From assembly GCF_009806555.1 (NCBI RefSeq), contig NZ_VUOK01000003.1, positions 248,001-312,000 on the forward strand: a stretch of DNA of 64,000 bases. Reading direction: 5' to 3'. Source of the DNA: Methylobacterium sp. 2A. GTDB lineage: Bacteria > Pseudomonadota > Alphaproteobacteria > Rhizobiales > Beijerinckiaceae. This document shows, one piece after another, positions 46,881 to 56,823 of the stretch (its first letter is position 1; every line of letters begins with the position of its first letter). The translations under genes were made by a program, and so were the position numbers. Under the pieces are notes generated by a model. It was not told where the DNA came from. It did not search any database and saw only the letters and a list, made by a program, of their open reading frames with translations.

Positions 46881-48777
46881 GGCCGGCACGCACCGGGCGC
46901 TGCCGGCGGAACGCCAGGGCGCCGGTCCCAAGCCGTGCGCCCCATGCCGTCCACCGGGCGGGCCGCCGGCTGCGGGGAGGCTTGCTCGTCCCCGACATCT
47001 GCGTCTGACCGCGGTCTGCCGCAACGGCTGCGCATCCCGGTGGCCAGGCCGGCAGCCGCCCTGCGCGGGCCGGGCGGTGCTGCGCGGGACCGATGGGCGG
47101 GCGGCCAACTGTTCCGTCCTCGCATCCCGAAGCGCGCCGGAAGCGCGCCGCCGTTGCGGCCTGGCGGCGTCGTGGCGTCCGGGACCGTCGTTCGGTCAAG
47201 CCACCGAGCCACACTCCGACTCGGCCATCGGGTGCCGCCCGGCCTTGGCCGGGTGCGCGGTGGCCCGGGCCACGGCCCCGGGTGTCGGGCGCTTCGCCGC
47301 TCCCCACGAGATGCTGAAGGTCCGGCGTGGATCGGCTCGGACCGCATTCCCCTCGGTCGCCTGACGAGCCGAGCCGCGCGTGGCGTCCCAGGAAAGGGGC
47401 GGCACGTCCCCCGAGTGGCCATCCAACCCCATGACGCGCATCGAAGTCTCGCCCGCGAAGGACTTGAGCGTCCACGACCAGCGGGGGGACGACGATGCGT
47501 CCGTCCACGGGATCCCGCCCCGGGGCCGCGACGACGGGACGTTTCAGATGCCGTGTTTCCGCGCGCCGGGAATGGGCCGCGCCGCAGCGGCGGCGATCCG
47601 TTGCCTTGTGCCAAGAAACCGCGCGCGGCATCCTCAACACGGCTCATCGGTGGCCTCAGATCATGCGGCGGACGCGCGCGATCCCGGTCCCAGACGAGCA
47701 TGACCGGAGCGGCTTCGGCGACATCACGCCGGTCCCGCCGCCGCCCGAACCTCGTGCGGCCCTCGCCGCCGAGGTCGCCGCGGCGCCGGTGTCGCTGCGG
47801 CAGCGCGCTTTCACGGACACGGCGACCGCCGCCGAAGGCAGGGCCGGACTTCAAGGGACCCCGGTTCCTGGCCGGAAAGGGAACGTTCCGCGTATGCCCG
47901 ATCTGGGAGGATGGGTGAGCCGCCAGATCAGAATTGCTCGGAAGCGATCGCACGCCAGAAGCCTCAGGTGAGGGGTTCCAGCTGTCGCCGGATCTGCAGC
48001 TCACGCCGGGCCTACTCTCGAACGTCGTTTCGTGTGGCGGGATTTGCGATCTTGCGGTTCAGGCTATCGGTCGTATGGCCTTCGAAGGGTCGTTCCGACG
48101 TCCAACGTCGGCGGATCAACCCGATCATCGACTGCTTGGTCATTCTCGCCTTCGCGCCGGCTGGCGCTTCCCCATCCACTCGCAGGCAGCGCAATGATCG
48201 TAGCCGAGGCCGGTGTGATCACCCCCGGATTCCGGTCGGCGTCCACGACCCGGGAAAGGCGGCCTGCCCGCTTCCGACCCAACCGAGCCGCCGAGAGCGC
48301 TGGCAGCTCCCCTCATAAGCGGCTGTCCTTCTCGGCGTGGGGGCCGGGTGGAAACGGGTTTCGGTGTGTCGGTGCGAAGTTGTGACAGCGCGCGCGGTGC
48401 CGCGTGCGCTCACACGCGGAGGGCGGCGTGGACGGGGACCGGTGCCAAGGACCGCCATCACCCGCTCCGGACCGTAGGCCAGGACCAGGAAGCCCATCTC
48501 GGTCGCCTCGTTTCTCAACCGGCGCATCCGGAAGTGCATCGCCCCCATCCAACCTCAGGGAGTCCCGAACCGCGATCGCGAGGCCAAGGTTACCGGTGCC
48601 TCCCCTGGCGGCGATGGCCCTGCCCGACTGCGCGGTCCCGATGTAGGATCGGTAGGTTTCACCGTTCGGCCGCCTTCCCGGTCCGCGACCTCGCGGTGGG
48701 CGTCGAGGGCGACCGCGCGGCCCGCGTCGGTCCGCAGTCCGTGCCACAGCCGCAGCATTCGTCAGGACCGACCGCTC
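46881..48777. other. 1.9-kb stretch without recognised intact genes
   Basis: Both strands carry several overlapping frames with mixed composition but no family match. Local protein-like pieces are near 47196-47441 minus (MRVMGLDGHSGDVPPLSW), 47664-47971 plus (SGFGDITPVPPPPEPRAALA) and 48012-48143 minus (MTKQSMIGLIRRRWTSERPF). The 47930-48200 part is less GC-rich. It looks like decayed accessory DNA. Confidence 0.35.
48219..48539 (-). CDS. Possible small hypothetical protein, C-terminus degenerate
   Basis: From the ATG at 48539: MHFRMRRLRNEATEMGFLVL and GPERVMAVLGTG read like a real compact protein of this lineage, but the following 60 residues are low-complexity and basic. Probably a short gene whose 3' end has decayed or been frameshifted. 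Confidence 0.3.
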   Translation of the reverse strand: MHFRMRRLRNEATEMGFLVLAYGPERVMAVLGTGPRPRRPPRVSARGTARAVTTSHRHTETRFHPAPTPRRTAAYEGSCQRSRRLGWVGSGQAAFPGSWTPTGIRG

Positions 48778-49404
48778 GTGGCGTCGCCCTGGGGTCGAGA
48801 ACCGCTCGCGTCCGTTCATCGCGCGCGGGGAGCACGGCCGGACCATGCGACGATGATCTTCGTGACCGACGCTCGCGGGCGATGCGTCTACGCCTGCCCT
48901 GAGTGGGAGGCACTCACCGGCCAGCCAAGCACGGAGGCCCTCGATCGGGGGTGGGTCCTACGCGTTCACCCGGACGACCGCGGCACCGCCACCGGCATTC
49001 TCGATGAGGCCCTCGCGAGCGGGGCGGAGTTCAGCATCCGGTATCGCCTGCTCAAGCCCGACGATACCCCGCGCTGGGTTGGGGCGGGTGGCGTGCCCTC
49101 GTTCGGCATCGAGAACGGCGCGTTCATCGGCTATCTCGGCTCGATCACCGAACTGGCCGGGGGGGCCACCGATACGATCGCGGCCTATGGCAACGTCGGT
49201 CGGTTCGTGCCGCCCCCACCCCACCCGGCGACCATGCCGATCGACACCCTCGACCTTATCGCCGATCACTTGATCATCACCCATTCGCTGATCGAGGAGG
49301 ACGACGGGGCGAAGGCAGCGCTGCCGGGCGCGCGGATCGCCCTACTTGAAGTTGGCCTTGCCCTTGCCGCCCGGATGCGGATGCAAGGCCGGTCGCTGAA
49401 CTGA
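48778..49404 (+). CDS. PAS-domain protein
   Basis: 208 residues with a GTG start at 48778; the recognisable domain begins at MIFVTDARGRCVYACPEWEA (ATG 48853), so the start may be there. A PAS_3 fold spans about 26-125 (LTGQPSTEALDRGW, VHPDD, YRLLKPDDTPRWV, YLGSITE), followed by a helical tail (DTLDLIADHLIITHSLIEED). It has no kinase or output domain. Such proteins occur in Methylobacterium and may modulate a kinase in trans. Confidence 0.75.
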   Translation: MASPWGREPLASVHRARGARPDHATMIFVTDARGRCVYACPEWEALTGQPSTEALDRGWVLRVHPDDRGTATGILDEALASGAEFSIRYRLLKPDDTPRWVGAGGVPSFGIENGAFIGYLGSITELAGGATDTIAAYGNVGRFVPPPPHPATMPIDTLDLIADHLIITHSLIEEDDGAKAALPGARIALLEVGLALAARMRMQGRSLN

Positions 49405-49468
49405 CCGACCAGGACAGAACCCGCGTCGCGGCGGACTGGATGCGGTCACCGGACACGAAGACCCACCG

Positions 49469-49759
49469 CTACCCCTGGCCCTCCTGCGAACCGTCGCATG
49501 CGGCCTCGGTCGCCGGCCCGGACGGCGGCTCATCCGGCGCCTCGGCGCCCGCCGCAGCGGCCTCGACGGCGGACAGCACGCGATGGCGCGTCACCGGGTC
49601 GGAGATCGCCGCGAACGCCCTGACGAGCCTTGCCGTCTCCGGATGGCGCAGCAGGTCGAGGACCGGCGATACGCCCTCGATCGAGCCGACCGTTCCGACG
49701 AAGAAGGTCGCGACCGGGACGCGCAGCCGATCCGCGATGGCTTGCAGGCGATCGGCGCC
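49469..49759 (-). pseudogene. 5'-truncated XRE-family regulator
   Basis: The frame ends with GADRLQAIADRLRVPVATFF, LRHPETARLVRAFAAIS and DPVTRHRVLSAVEAAA, matching the last helix of the HTH and the C-terminal helices of Rhizobiales XRE-type regulators. The N-terminal HTH helices are missing; the codons before GADRL do not fit the family. The remnant cannot bind DNA by itself. Confidence 0.65.
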
Positions 49760-50653
49760 GGTCCTGTAGCCCACCGCCCCGTCCGCTGGTCGGCGCCGAA
49801 CGGAGGCATGGGACGCGGGGCCGAGAGCTGTTCGGTCCGCTCCATGAGCGGTCGGCGTTTCGGCGACGCCAGTGCTGGTCGCGCATCCACCGGTCGGGCG
49901 TTTAGTGGTGGGGCGCCACCTCGACTTCGGCTCGGTCGTCATGTGCGGTGGGGACCTACGGGCGATGGCCGAAGCCTGCCGCCCCGACAAGGTTCTCAAA
50001 CCGCACCACGCCGGATGGAGTTTCGTGCAGCGCAACAATCCCAGCGTGCGTCTGTGGCATGGCCCGGTCGTTCGGCTTGGCGGCACGTCCACATCCTGCG
50101 TCGCGTCGATGGGTGGGGAGTGCCGCAACGTTCGGGGCCCCGGCCCCATCTGGAGCGGCCGCCTGCGTGCCCGACGTCCGAACGGCCTGGCAGCTCTCCG
50201 ATGCGTGCGCATCCGCCTCGGCAGGCCCGAGCCGGCTGCGGCTGCGACGGTCAGCGAGAGGTCCCTTCGGTTCAAGGACGGACACCCTGAACGAGGGGTC
50301 GACGGTGGAATGCCGATGTCACCGCCAGCGAGCCGTCGACGATCCGCCATGAGCCCCCGGGGCTCGGCGAACCTGTCCACCGACCCGCGTCCGGTCGAGC
50401 GAGGGGCCCGCGGACAAGGCTTTGCGGGTTCCTCGGGGGGAATCCGGGCGCGGGCCGGTCGACGGCTCGGATCGCGCGTCGCTGCGCCCATGACAGTCCG
50501 CAACCTCCGGCGAACACCATCGGCTGAGCCGCTTCCACGCTGCCGGTCGTCGGCGCCGCGGTCGAACGGCGCCGGGGTCGGCCGGCGGCCCCGACGGCGG
50601 GCTCGGATCGATGCCGGACGCTGGGCCGGGGCCTCGCGCCGTTCCGCGGCGCC
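49760..50653. other. 0.9-kb stretch downstream of the Tn7-like module
   Basis: No recognisable gene. It lies just past the TniQ stop, where either cargo or a transposon end is expected. I see no clear TGT-type end or repeated ATGTATG motifs here. Confidence 0.35.
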
Positions 50654-52573
50654 CTATGGCGCTGCGCGGCGGCGGGTTCCTGGCAACCGGTCGGCCACGG
50701 CCCCGGCGGACGGGCGCACGACCGGTCGGGAGCCCACTCCAGGCCCGGGTCGCGGCGGCCGTCTCCGCCGTGTGGCCGGCGTCGCGCGCGGGAGGGTTCC
50801 GACGTCCTCCCTGCGATAGAACGTCGGGCCGCCGGGCGACCCGGACCCGAAGGCCGGCCCGATCCCGGACCGCGACAGCCTCCGCGCCATCGCCGCCGCA
50901 GACGTCCCCTCGGCGCGCGCCAGCTCGCCGGCGGACACGAAGCCCTGCCGGAACTGCGCCCAGTCCGCGCGCGCCACCTCGCGCCGGTGCCGGTTCCGGA
51001 AGCCGCAGGGCGCGCGGCGCAGCCCGAGCCGGCCCGACGCGACCAGGGACCTCGCGAGCCCGCGGTCGCCGACCCGGGCCACGACCTCCGTCCAGGGGAC
51101 GTCGTCGCTGGGCGCCCGTTGCAGCGCCGCGACGTCGGCGACCCGGAGGACCAGGCCGGGGAGCCCGGCCCGGCCGCGCACCCGTCCCCGGGGGGCAAGG
51201 CGGCCGTCCAGGACCGCCCGCACGATCGAGCCGATCGACGACATGCCGCGCCGCGCGGCCTCCGGCAGCGGGGCGCAGCCCGCGGGCACGTCGCGCAGGC
51301 GCGGCACCCCCGTGAACACCCCGACGGCGAGCCGCTCCACGGCGGCCCGGTCGAACCGGTCCTCGCGGACCTCGCGCCCGTGCCGGGGCAGGACAGGGAC
51401 CAGGCAGCCGGCGGACACGACCGAGGCCATCCCTTCGTTGGTCAGGCCGAGCGCCCGCCGCGCCTCGGCCGACCAGCACGTCGCGGCGGCGAGGTCGGCC
51501 AGACGGGCGCAGTCCGCGGCGGCGTAGAGCGGTATCGGGCTCGGCCCCGGCGCCGGGACCGCCCCGAGAGACGCGAGCAGACGCTCGACGGTCGCCTTCT
51601 CCAGGCCGGTAACCCTGCTGAGACGGGCGACCGTCCCGAGGACCGGCTCCGTGACGGGCCGGCCGAGCAGGTCCCTGCCCGGTTGAAGGGGCAGGGACGC
51701 GATGGCGTGCGCGCGGAGCGCCTCGCGGACCGGCCCGTAGGCCGGGTCCCGCTCGTCGTGCACGAGCCAGCCGTAGAGCCGGCCGTAGGCCACGCCGGGG
51801 GTCAACTCGTCGCGGTCCGGCCGGGCCGTCGCCACCAAGCCGTCGAGGAAAGAGCGGAACGGCGAGGGGCCGCCCTCGAACGCCGCCATGCCGGCGGACA
51901 GCAGCGGGCCGGCGTCCACCAGCCTGGCGTCGCTCCGCGCGCGGCGTCCGTGGAGGCGCATCGCGCCGACGCGCTCGACGAGGGGGATGGCGGCGGCCAG
52001 CGACAGCGCGTCGAGCAGCGGGACCCGGCGCCGTCCCCCGAAGCCGAGGCGTCCGAGGACGTAGGTCTCGCCGGGGAATCCGGCCTCGCAGGGTGTGGTG
52101 GCGGGATCCGGCATGCCGGCGTCCCCCGCCGCCGCCGCGGCGAGGTCGGTCCCGTGCCGGGGGCAGCGCCGGAGGGAGCGGACGTCCCACCAGGCCCGGC
52201 GGAACGCCCGGGGGGGCGGCGCGTCGAGCCGTGCCGCGTCCTCCGCCTCGCACGCGCGGCAGCGTCGCCGGGCCGGGGGCGACCAATCGGCCCGCGCGAC
52301 GATCTCGTCGCCGAGCCGGACCGTCGCGCCCTCGACCACGAAGGTGGCGGCCCGCAGGGCGCCGGCGTCGACGCCGGCCAGCGCGGCGACCCGGTCCGTG
52401 TCGCGCCCCGCCACGACCGACCTCCAGTCCAGGCCGTTGGCGGCCGCGAACGCCGCCGGGCTCCCGGCCCCGTACCGCCGCGAGAGGCGTTCGAGCAGGG
52501 CGTAGGCCGGCTCGCCGCTGCCCGGCGCCAGGTGCAGCGGCAGGCGGGCCGCCGGCTCGGGCCTACTTGCCAT
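50654..52573 (-). CDS. TniQ/TnsD-family target-selection protein
   Basis: 639 residues, the long TnsD-like size class. The N-terminal TniQ domain (LPLHLAPGSGEPAYALLERL) has a zinc finger with Cys105, Cys108, Cys137 and His140 (RCRACE, RCPRHG). The middle contains further helix-rich DNA-binding-like parts (LSRVTGLEKATVERLLASLG), and the C-terminus has HTH-like repeats (SAGELARAEGTSAAAMARRL). Family members recognise the target site or bridge to a target-finder. Its start overlaps the TniB stop by 11 bp. A low-complexity Arg/Pro tail may be dispensable. Confidence 0.85.
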   Translation of the reverse strand: MASRPEPAARLPLHLAPGSGEPAYALLERLSRRYGAGSPAAFAAANGLDWRSVVAGRDTDRVAALAGVDAGALRAATFVVEGATVRLGDEIVARADWSPPARRRCRACEAEDAARLDAPPPRAFRRAWWDVRSLRRCPRHGTDLAAAAAGDAGMPDPATTPCEAGFPGETYVLGRLGFGGRRRVPLLDALSLAAAIPLVERVGAMRLHGRRARSDARLVDAGPLLSAGMAAFEGGPSPFRSFLDGLVATARPDRDELTPGVAYGRLYGWLVHDERDPAYGPVREALRAHAIASLPLQPGRDLLGRPVTEPVLGTVARLSRVTGLEKATVERLLASLGAVPAPGPSPIPLYAAADCARLADLAAATCWSAEARRALGLTNEGMASVVSAGCLVPVLPRHGREVREDRFDRAAVERLAVGVFTGVPRLRDVPAGCAPLPEAARRGMSSIGSIVRAVLDGRLAPRGRVRGRAGLPGLVLRVADVAALQRAPSDDVPWTEVVARVGDRGLARSLVASGRLGLRRAPCGFRNRHRREVARADWAQFRQGFVSAGELARAEGTSAAAMARRLSRSGIGPAFGSGSPGGPTFYRREDVGTLPRATPATRRRRPPRPGPGVGSRPVVRPSAGAVADRLPGTRRRAAP

Positions 52574-53675
52574 AGCTCGGCTCCGGGACGCCGCCGGTCC
52601 CGCGCAGGCGGGTCAGGTCGCCCCCTGCCGGCGTCGCCGGGCGCCGGAGCGCCCTGCACACCGCGTCGGGTTTCATGAGGAACGGGTTGGCGCCGTCGCC
52701 GCGGCGACGCCAGCGCTCGTAGGCCACGGCGAGGGTGTCGTCGACGCAGTTGTGACCGGCCTTGAACGACATCTCCGCGGCGAGGTGGATGAGCTTGGAC
52801 GCGAGGCCGACATAGCCGTCCGTCGCCAGCCGGAAGCGGTCGACCTTCTCGGCGAAGCCGCTTCTTGCCCGGAAATGCAGGGCCACGAGTTGGTCGTCGT
52901 AATGATTGAGGAAGTCGGCGAACTCCTCCCGGGCGGCCTCGCCGGCGAACGGCGTCATCGGCAGCTTCGCGCCGCGGCGCTCGAATTGCTTCCAGCGATC
53001 GAAGAAGGTCATGACGGACGGCTCGCCCGCCAGCACGAGCTGGATGTCGGTCTCGTTCAGGAGCGTCTTGAGGGTCTCGGACACGGTGCGCTCGTGCCTG
53101 TCCGTGCGCGCCAGGTTCACGATGTGCTGGAACTCGTCGATCTTGACCACCCGCACCCCGCGCGCCTGCGCGACCTTGACGAACTGCCGCATCAGCATCG
53201 GCTCGGACGGCCGGTCGCTCGCCTCGTACCCGGCCACCTGCGACAGCATCTTGACCAGGAGCGCCTTCATGCGGCCGGGCGAGGGCGCGTCCAGGCGCAG
53301 GACCGGCAGGGGGTCCGCCCAGCTCGTCTTGACGTCGGGGAAGTCGACCGCCGTCAGCTCGCGGTCGAGGACCCAGCTCTTGCCCGCCCCGGCCTCGCCG
53401 CCGATCACCAGGACGTTGCCCCGCTCCCGCCGGCGCGCGCGGTCGCGCAGCAGGCGCATCTCCCGCTGGGCCTCCCCGTACGCCACGGTGGGGACGTGGA
53501 TGCGTTCCCGCATGGCCAGGACGAAGGCGTCGAGCCGGGCGGCGTTGTGCGGCGCGTCCCAGTTCGTCCTGCCGCCCCCCGCGGGGCCGCCGGGCGCGGC
53601 CGCGCCGGAGGGGGGCGCGGATCCGGGGACCGGCTCGCGGGAGGCGTGGGCGTCGGGCGTCATGGCGTGTGTCAT
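52563..53675 (-). CDS. TniB/TnsC-family AAA+ transposition regulator
   Basis: 370 residues from the ATG at 53675 (TGAGGACG upstream). A Gly/Pro-rich leader of about 35 residues is followed by an AAA+ domain: Walker A GEAGAGKS (93-100), Walker B VVKIDEFQH (Asp180, Glu181), sensor-like LVLAGEPS. A C-terminal TniB extension follows (about 270-370). ATP-bound TnsC/TniB filaments connect TniQ at the target to the TnsB transposase. It starts 11 bp after the TnsB stop, and its end overlaps TniQ. Confidence 0.92.
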   Translation of the reverse strand: MTHAMTPDAHASREPVPGSAPPSGAAAPGGPAGGGRTNWDAPHNAARLDAFVLAMRERIHVPTVAYGEAQREMRLLRDRARRRERGNVLVIGGEAGAGKSWVLDRELTAVDFPDVKTSWADPLPVLRLDAPSPGRMKALLVKMLSQVAGYEASDRPSEPMLMRQFVKVAQARGVRVVKIDEFQHIVNLARTDRHERTVSETLKTLLNETDIQLVLAGEPSVMTFFDRWKQFERRGAKLPMTPFAGEAAREEFADFLNHYDDQLVALHFRARSGFAEKVDRFRLATDGYVGLASKLIHLAAEMSFKAGHNCVDDTLAVAYERWRRRGDGANPFLMKPDAVCRALRRPATPAGGDLTRLRGTGGVPEPSYGK

Positions 53676-53686
53676 GGGTGTCGTCC

Positions 53687-55789
53687 TCAGTCGTAGTATT
53701 GCGAGCGGGTGGCCACGGAGCCGCGGCGGGCCGGCGCGCCGGCAGCCTCGGCGGGGGAATGCGTCGCCGCGGCGGACGGTGCCTCGGCCGCCTCGGGCGT
53801 CGGCAGGGCCGCGACGGCACGGGCCGGCCGGGCGGCGTCGGCGAACTTCTGCTTCCCCCTGCCCAGGGGCTTCCCGGCGCGGTCGTCCCGGCTGGCCCGC
53901 TCGAACATCTCCACGCGCGCGTCCGCCAGCGTCTCCCGACGGACCCGCTCGGATTCGGGCGTACGCTCCTTCGACCGGTTCCTGAGCCGCTTCCACATGT
54001 CGAGGTCGAGGCCCTCGATCAGGTCCGGCTCCTGGCAGGTCGCCCGGATCTCCACGTTGGGCTCGACCGTGTCGTCCCAGACGGTCATCGTCGTCAGGTC
54101 GAGCGGGTCGAGCGCGCACCGCCACTTCCGCTTGCGTCCGTGGAGCTCCCGCAGGCGCTCCAGCTCGGCGCAGTCCCAGTGCAGTTCGAGGTACTCGATG
54201 CCGGTGTCCTGGATCGGCTTCAGCAGCGGCAGGGCGGTAGCCACCACGACGTCGCGCGCGCTGGGCGGCATGTCCACCCCGAGGGGCGACATCTCCTGCC
54301 AGACCTCCATCGGCGTCCTGTGGAACAGCCCGCGGTGGTTCTTCTGATGGTAGTAGGCCGCCACCCAGATCGCGAACAGCACCCTGATCTCGCCCATGGT
54401 CATGCGGGCGCGGTCGTGCGGGCGGTAGTCGCCGCGCCGCTCCGGGCTTCCGAACGTTCGGCCGGGCATCGTTGCGAAGTTGCGCTGGACCTCGCCGAAG
54501 AAGCGCTCGACGCGCCCCTTCTCCCAGGGCGCCCGCCGCGGGCAGTAGAGCAGCTCGAAGCCGAGCTTGGCCGCCGCGGCCTTCAGGGCGAGGCTGTGGA
54601 ACTCCTTGCCGTTGTCGAGCCTCAGGACCTTCGGCATCCCGAAGACCGGATTCACGACCGCGCGCCCGTTCACGCTCACGTCTGCCTTCGCCGAGAGCAT
54701 GCTGCGCAGGCACAGCATCACCGACACGTACGAGGGGGGATCCAGCGAGATCGACCATCCCACCACGCATCGCGTCGCCGTGCAGATGGCGAGCGTCAGC
54801 CAGGGCCGCCCGGCGATGCCGCGCTTTCGCCGATGGGAGCCCTCCTCGGTCTCAAGCGGTTCGCCGCCGCGGTCGCGCACGACCGTCACGTCCAGGAGGA
54901 CGTGATCGATCTCGATGACCTCGCACGCCTTCTTTGGCGAGGCCCGGCGCCGCTTGGCGTCGAAGCGCATCGCCGCCTTGCGCGGCTTGAGCCGGGCCTC
55001 GGCGAGCTCGCGGGCGCCGAAGCGCCCCGTGACGAAACGGTGGAGCGCCGTCTCCGTGAGCGGCGTGAGCCTGTCGCCGGTCTCCCGGTTGTGCTGCTGG
55101 ACGCGCCCCGCCACGTACTCGTGGAGCAGGCGGATCGTCGGCCCTTCCTCCTGGCGGTAGAAGGTCCTGACGGCTTCGGCCATGAGGTCGACGAGGGCGG
55201 GCGCCAGCTCCCTGGGCTTGCGCCCCTTGCGATCGTCGAGCCGCACCAGGGCGGAGGGCTCGCGGCCGGACCGCTCCCAGCGCCGCATCCAATCCCGCAG
55301 CGTGGGGGCGGACGGCGTGGCCTCGGCCCTCGCCTGCTTCCGCGCCGCGGCGTCGGGCAGGAGGCCCGGGACGCCGGCCCGGCGCCGCCTGAGGCTCGCC
55401 ACCGCCCGGGCCACGGACGCGTACCGGCGTGCGTTGCGCCGGAACAGCGTTCCGTCGCCGTTCTTCCGGCGCTCCTCCAGCCCGTCGATCGTCATGACGT
55501 AGTCCAGGCGGCGCTCGGCCTCCGCCTGCCTGTGGTCGGGGAACTCGGACAGGCTCCGCCGCAGGTTCTCGCGGATGCCGGCCGGCAGGGCCGGGTGCAG
55601 CTGCCTCGGGATCACGAACTTCCCGGAGAAGTAGAGCGACGCGATCTCCTTGGATCCGTGCGTCACCGTGCGCCCGTCCACCTCGCTCCGGAACACGCAG
55701 CCGGCCTGCTCGCGCGACATGTACGTATGCGTGACGTCCTCGATCCTGACCGACGAGCCGAGGGGGAAGTTGATGAAGGGCACGATCAT
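53687..55789 (-). CDS. TnsB/TniA-family DDE transposase
   Basis: 700 residues from MIVPFINFPLG (ATG 55789). N-terminal DNA-binding helical domains (about 30-280), an rve catalytic core with Asp295 (EIDHVLLD), Asp392 (RLDNGKEF) and Glu428 (EKGRVERF), spaced D-35-E, a Mu-type beta-barrel (about 500-610) and an Ala/Pro-rich C-terminal tail that in relatives contacts TnsC. All catalytic residues are present, so it should cut and join the 3' ends. It lies between TnsA (99 bp upstream) and TniB. Confidence 0.93.
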   Translation of the reverse strand: MIVPFINFPLGSSVRIEDVTHTYMSREQAGCVFRSEVDGRTVTHGSKEIASLYFSGKFVIPRQLHPALPAGIRENLRRSLSEFPDHRQAEAERRLDYVMTIDGLEERRKNGDGTLFRRNARRYASVARAVASLRRRRAGVPGLLPDAAARKQARAEATPSAPTLRDWMRRWERSGREPSALVRLDDRKGRKPRELAPALVDLMAEAVRTFYRQEEGPTIRLLHEYVAGRVQQHNRETGDRLTPLTETALHRFVTGRFGARELAEARLKPRKAAMRFDAKRRRASPKKACEVIEIDHVLLDVTVVRDRGGEPLETEEGSHRRKRGIAGRPWLTLAICTATRCVVGWSISLDPPSYVSVMLCLRSMLSAKADVSVNGRAVVNPVFGMPKVLRLDNGKEFHSLALKAAAAKLGFELLYCPRRAPWEKGRVERFFGEVQRNFATMPGRTFGSPERRGDYRPHDRARMTMGEIRVLFAIWVAAYYHQKNHRGLFHRTPMEVWQEMSPLGVDMPPSARDVVVATALPLLKPIQDTGIEYLELHWDCAELERLRELHGRKRKWRCALDPLDLTTMTVWDDTVEPNVEIRATCQEPDLIEGLDLDMWKRLRNRSKERTPESERVRRETLADARVEMFERASRDDRAGKPLGRGKQKFADAARPARAVAALPTPEAAEAPSAAATHSPAEAAGAPARRGSVATRSQYYD

Positions 55790-55887
55790 GGGTCGCTGCC
55801 GACTTGCTGGGCGGTGGGCGCGGGAGGGGATCGACGGCGACGGGTGCGGTCCGGGCGGCCGGGACGGCCCGCCGCCGGGACGGGCGA

Positions 55888-56673
55888 TCAGGCGCGCCGG
55901 TCCCGCTCGGCGCGCCGGGCGGCGCACAGCAGCAGGGCGATCGCCCGTGCCGGCCGCGCCATCTCGCGCTCGGTCCAGACGACGAAGCCGATCCCCCGGG
56001 CGTGGAGGGCCTCGCGGACGGCCCTGTGACGCGCCATCGTCCCGGGCCGACGGGCGAGGCGCCGCGGCTTGACCTCGACGTAGGCGATCCCGAGCGCGGT
56101 CAGCGCGCCGAAGTCGGCGGTGTATCGGCGCGGCGTCCCCGCGTCGTCCCACGACTCGGAGGCCGGTTGCTCCAGGTAGTCGGAGACCTCCCGCGCCTCC
56201 TCCAGCAGGATCGCGGCGGTCCGTTCGAGAAGGCTTTCGTAGGCCACCATCCGCCCCGTCTTCCTCGACGGCCGGAAGCCGCTGAAGGTGTCGCGGCGGC
56301 CGGTCACCAGGCGGCGCCGCAGGCGCCGATAGCCGGGGGGCGGCGCCGCGGCGGCCGGATCCGCGGCGAACGCGCCGCGCCAGGTCGCGAGGGTGCCGGC
56401 CGCCTCCTGCGGCCGAGGCCGACCCTGCGGGAGGACAGCCGGGGGTGTCCCGGAGACGGCCGGGCCGGGCCGCCCGCCGTCGGGGGCGGCCGCGACCGTC
56501 CGGTGGCCCGAGACGTTGCGGCACCAGGACGCGACCATCCCCGCCGGGGAAACGGCGACATGGATCCCGGTCGCCCGCTCCCGGAACAGGTATCCGTCGG
56601 CGATCGCCCTGACGAACTCATGGGTTTCGGCGGCGAAGGGGGTGGCACACATGGCGTGTCTGCTCTCGGTCAT
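55888..56673 (-). CDS. TnsA-like PD-(D/E)XK endonuclease
   Basis: 261 residues. A disordered N-terminal part (about 1-105) is followed by the nuclease: AYESLLERTAAILLEE (Glu150), RRYTADF (Asp187) and AYVEVKP (Glu200-x-Lys202), the order and spacing of the TnsA N-terminal catalytic domain, then a conserved GIGFVVWTEREM. TnsA cleaves the 5' transposon ends, making Tn7-like elements cut-and-paste. It has no recognisable C-terminal TnsC-binding winged helix, so it is shorter than E. coli Tn7 TnsA (273) in the functional part. The start could be the ATG at 56652. Confidence 0.87.
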   Translation of the reverse strand: MTESRHAMCATPFAAETHEFVRAIADGYLFRERATGIHVAVSPAGMVASWCRNVSGHRTVAAAPDGGRPGPAVSGTPPAVLPQGRPRPQEAAGTLATWRGAFAADPAAAAPPPGYRRLRRRLVTGRRDTFSGFRPSRKTGRMVAYESLLERTAAILLEEAREVSDYLEQPASESWDDAGTPRRYTADFGALTALGIAYVEVKPRRLARRPGTMARHRAVREALHARGIGFVVWTEREMARPARAIALLLCAARRAERDRRA

Positions 56674-56823
56674 GGCAAGATCCTGGATCGGCGGCGGCGA
56701 TCCCGAGGGTGGGGGCGGTCGCGGCCGTTCCGTCGGGGCGAGGTAGGCCCCGGCATGCGATCCGGGGCGCGGCGGGCGGCGCCCCGCCGACCGACGGTCG
56801 GCGCAGGCGGGACTGCGGCGCGG

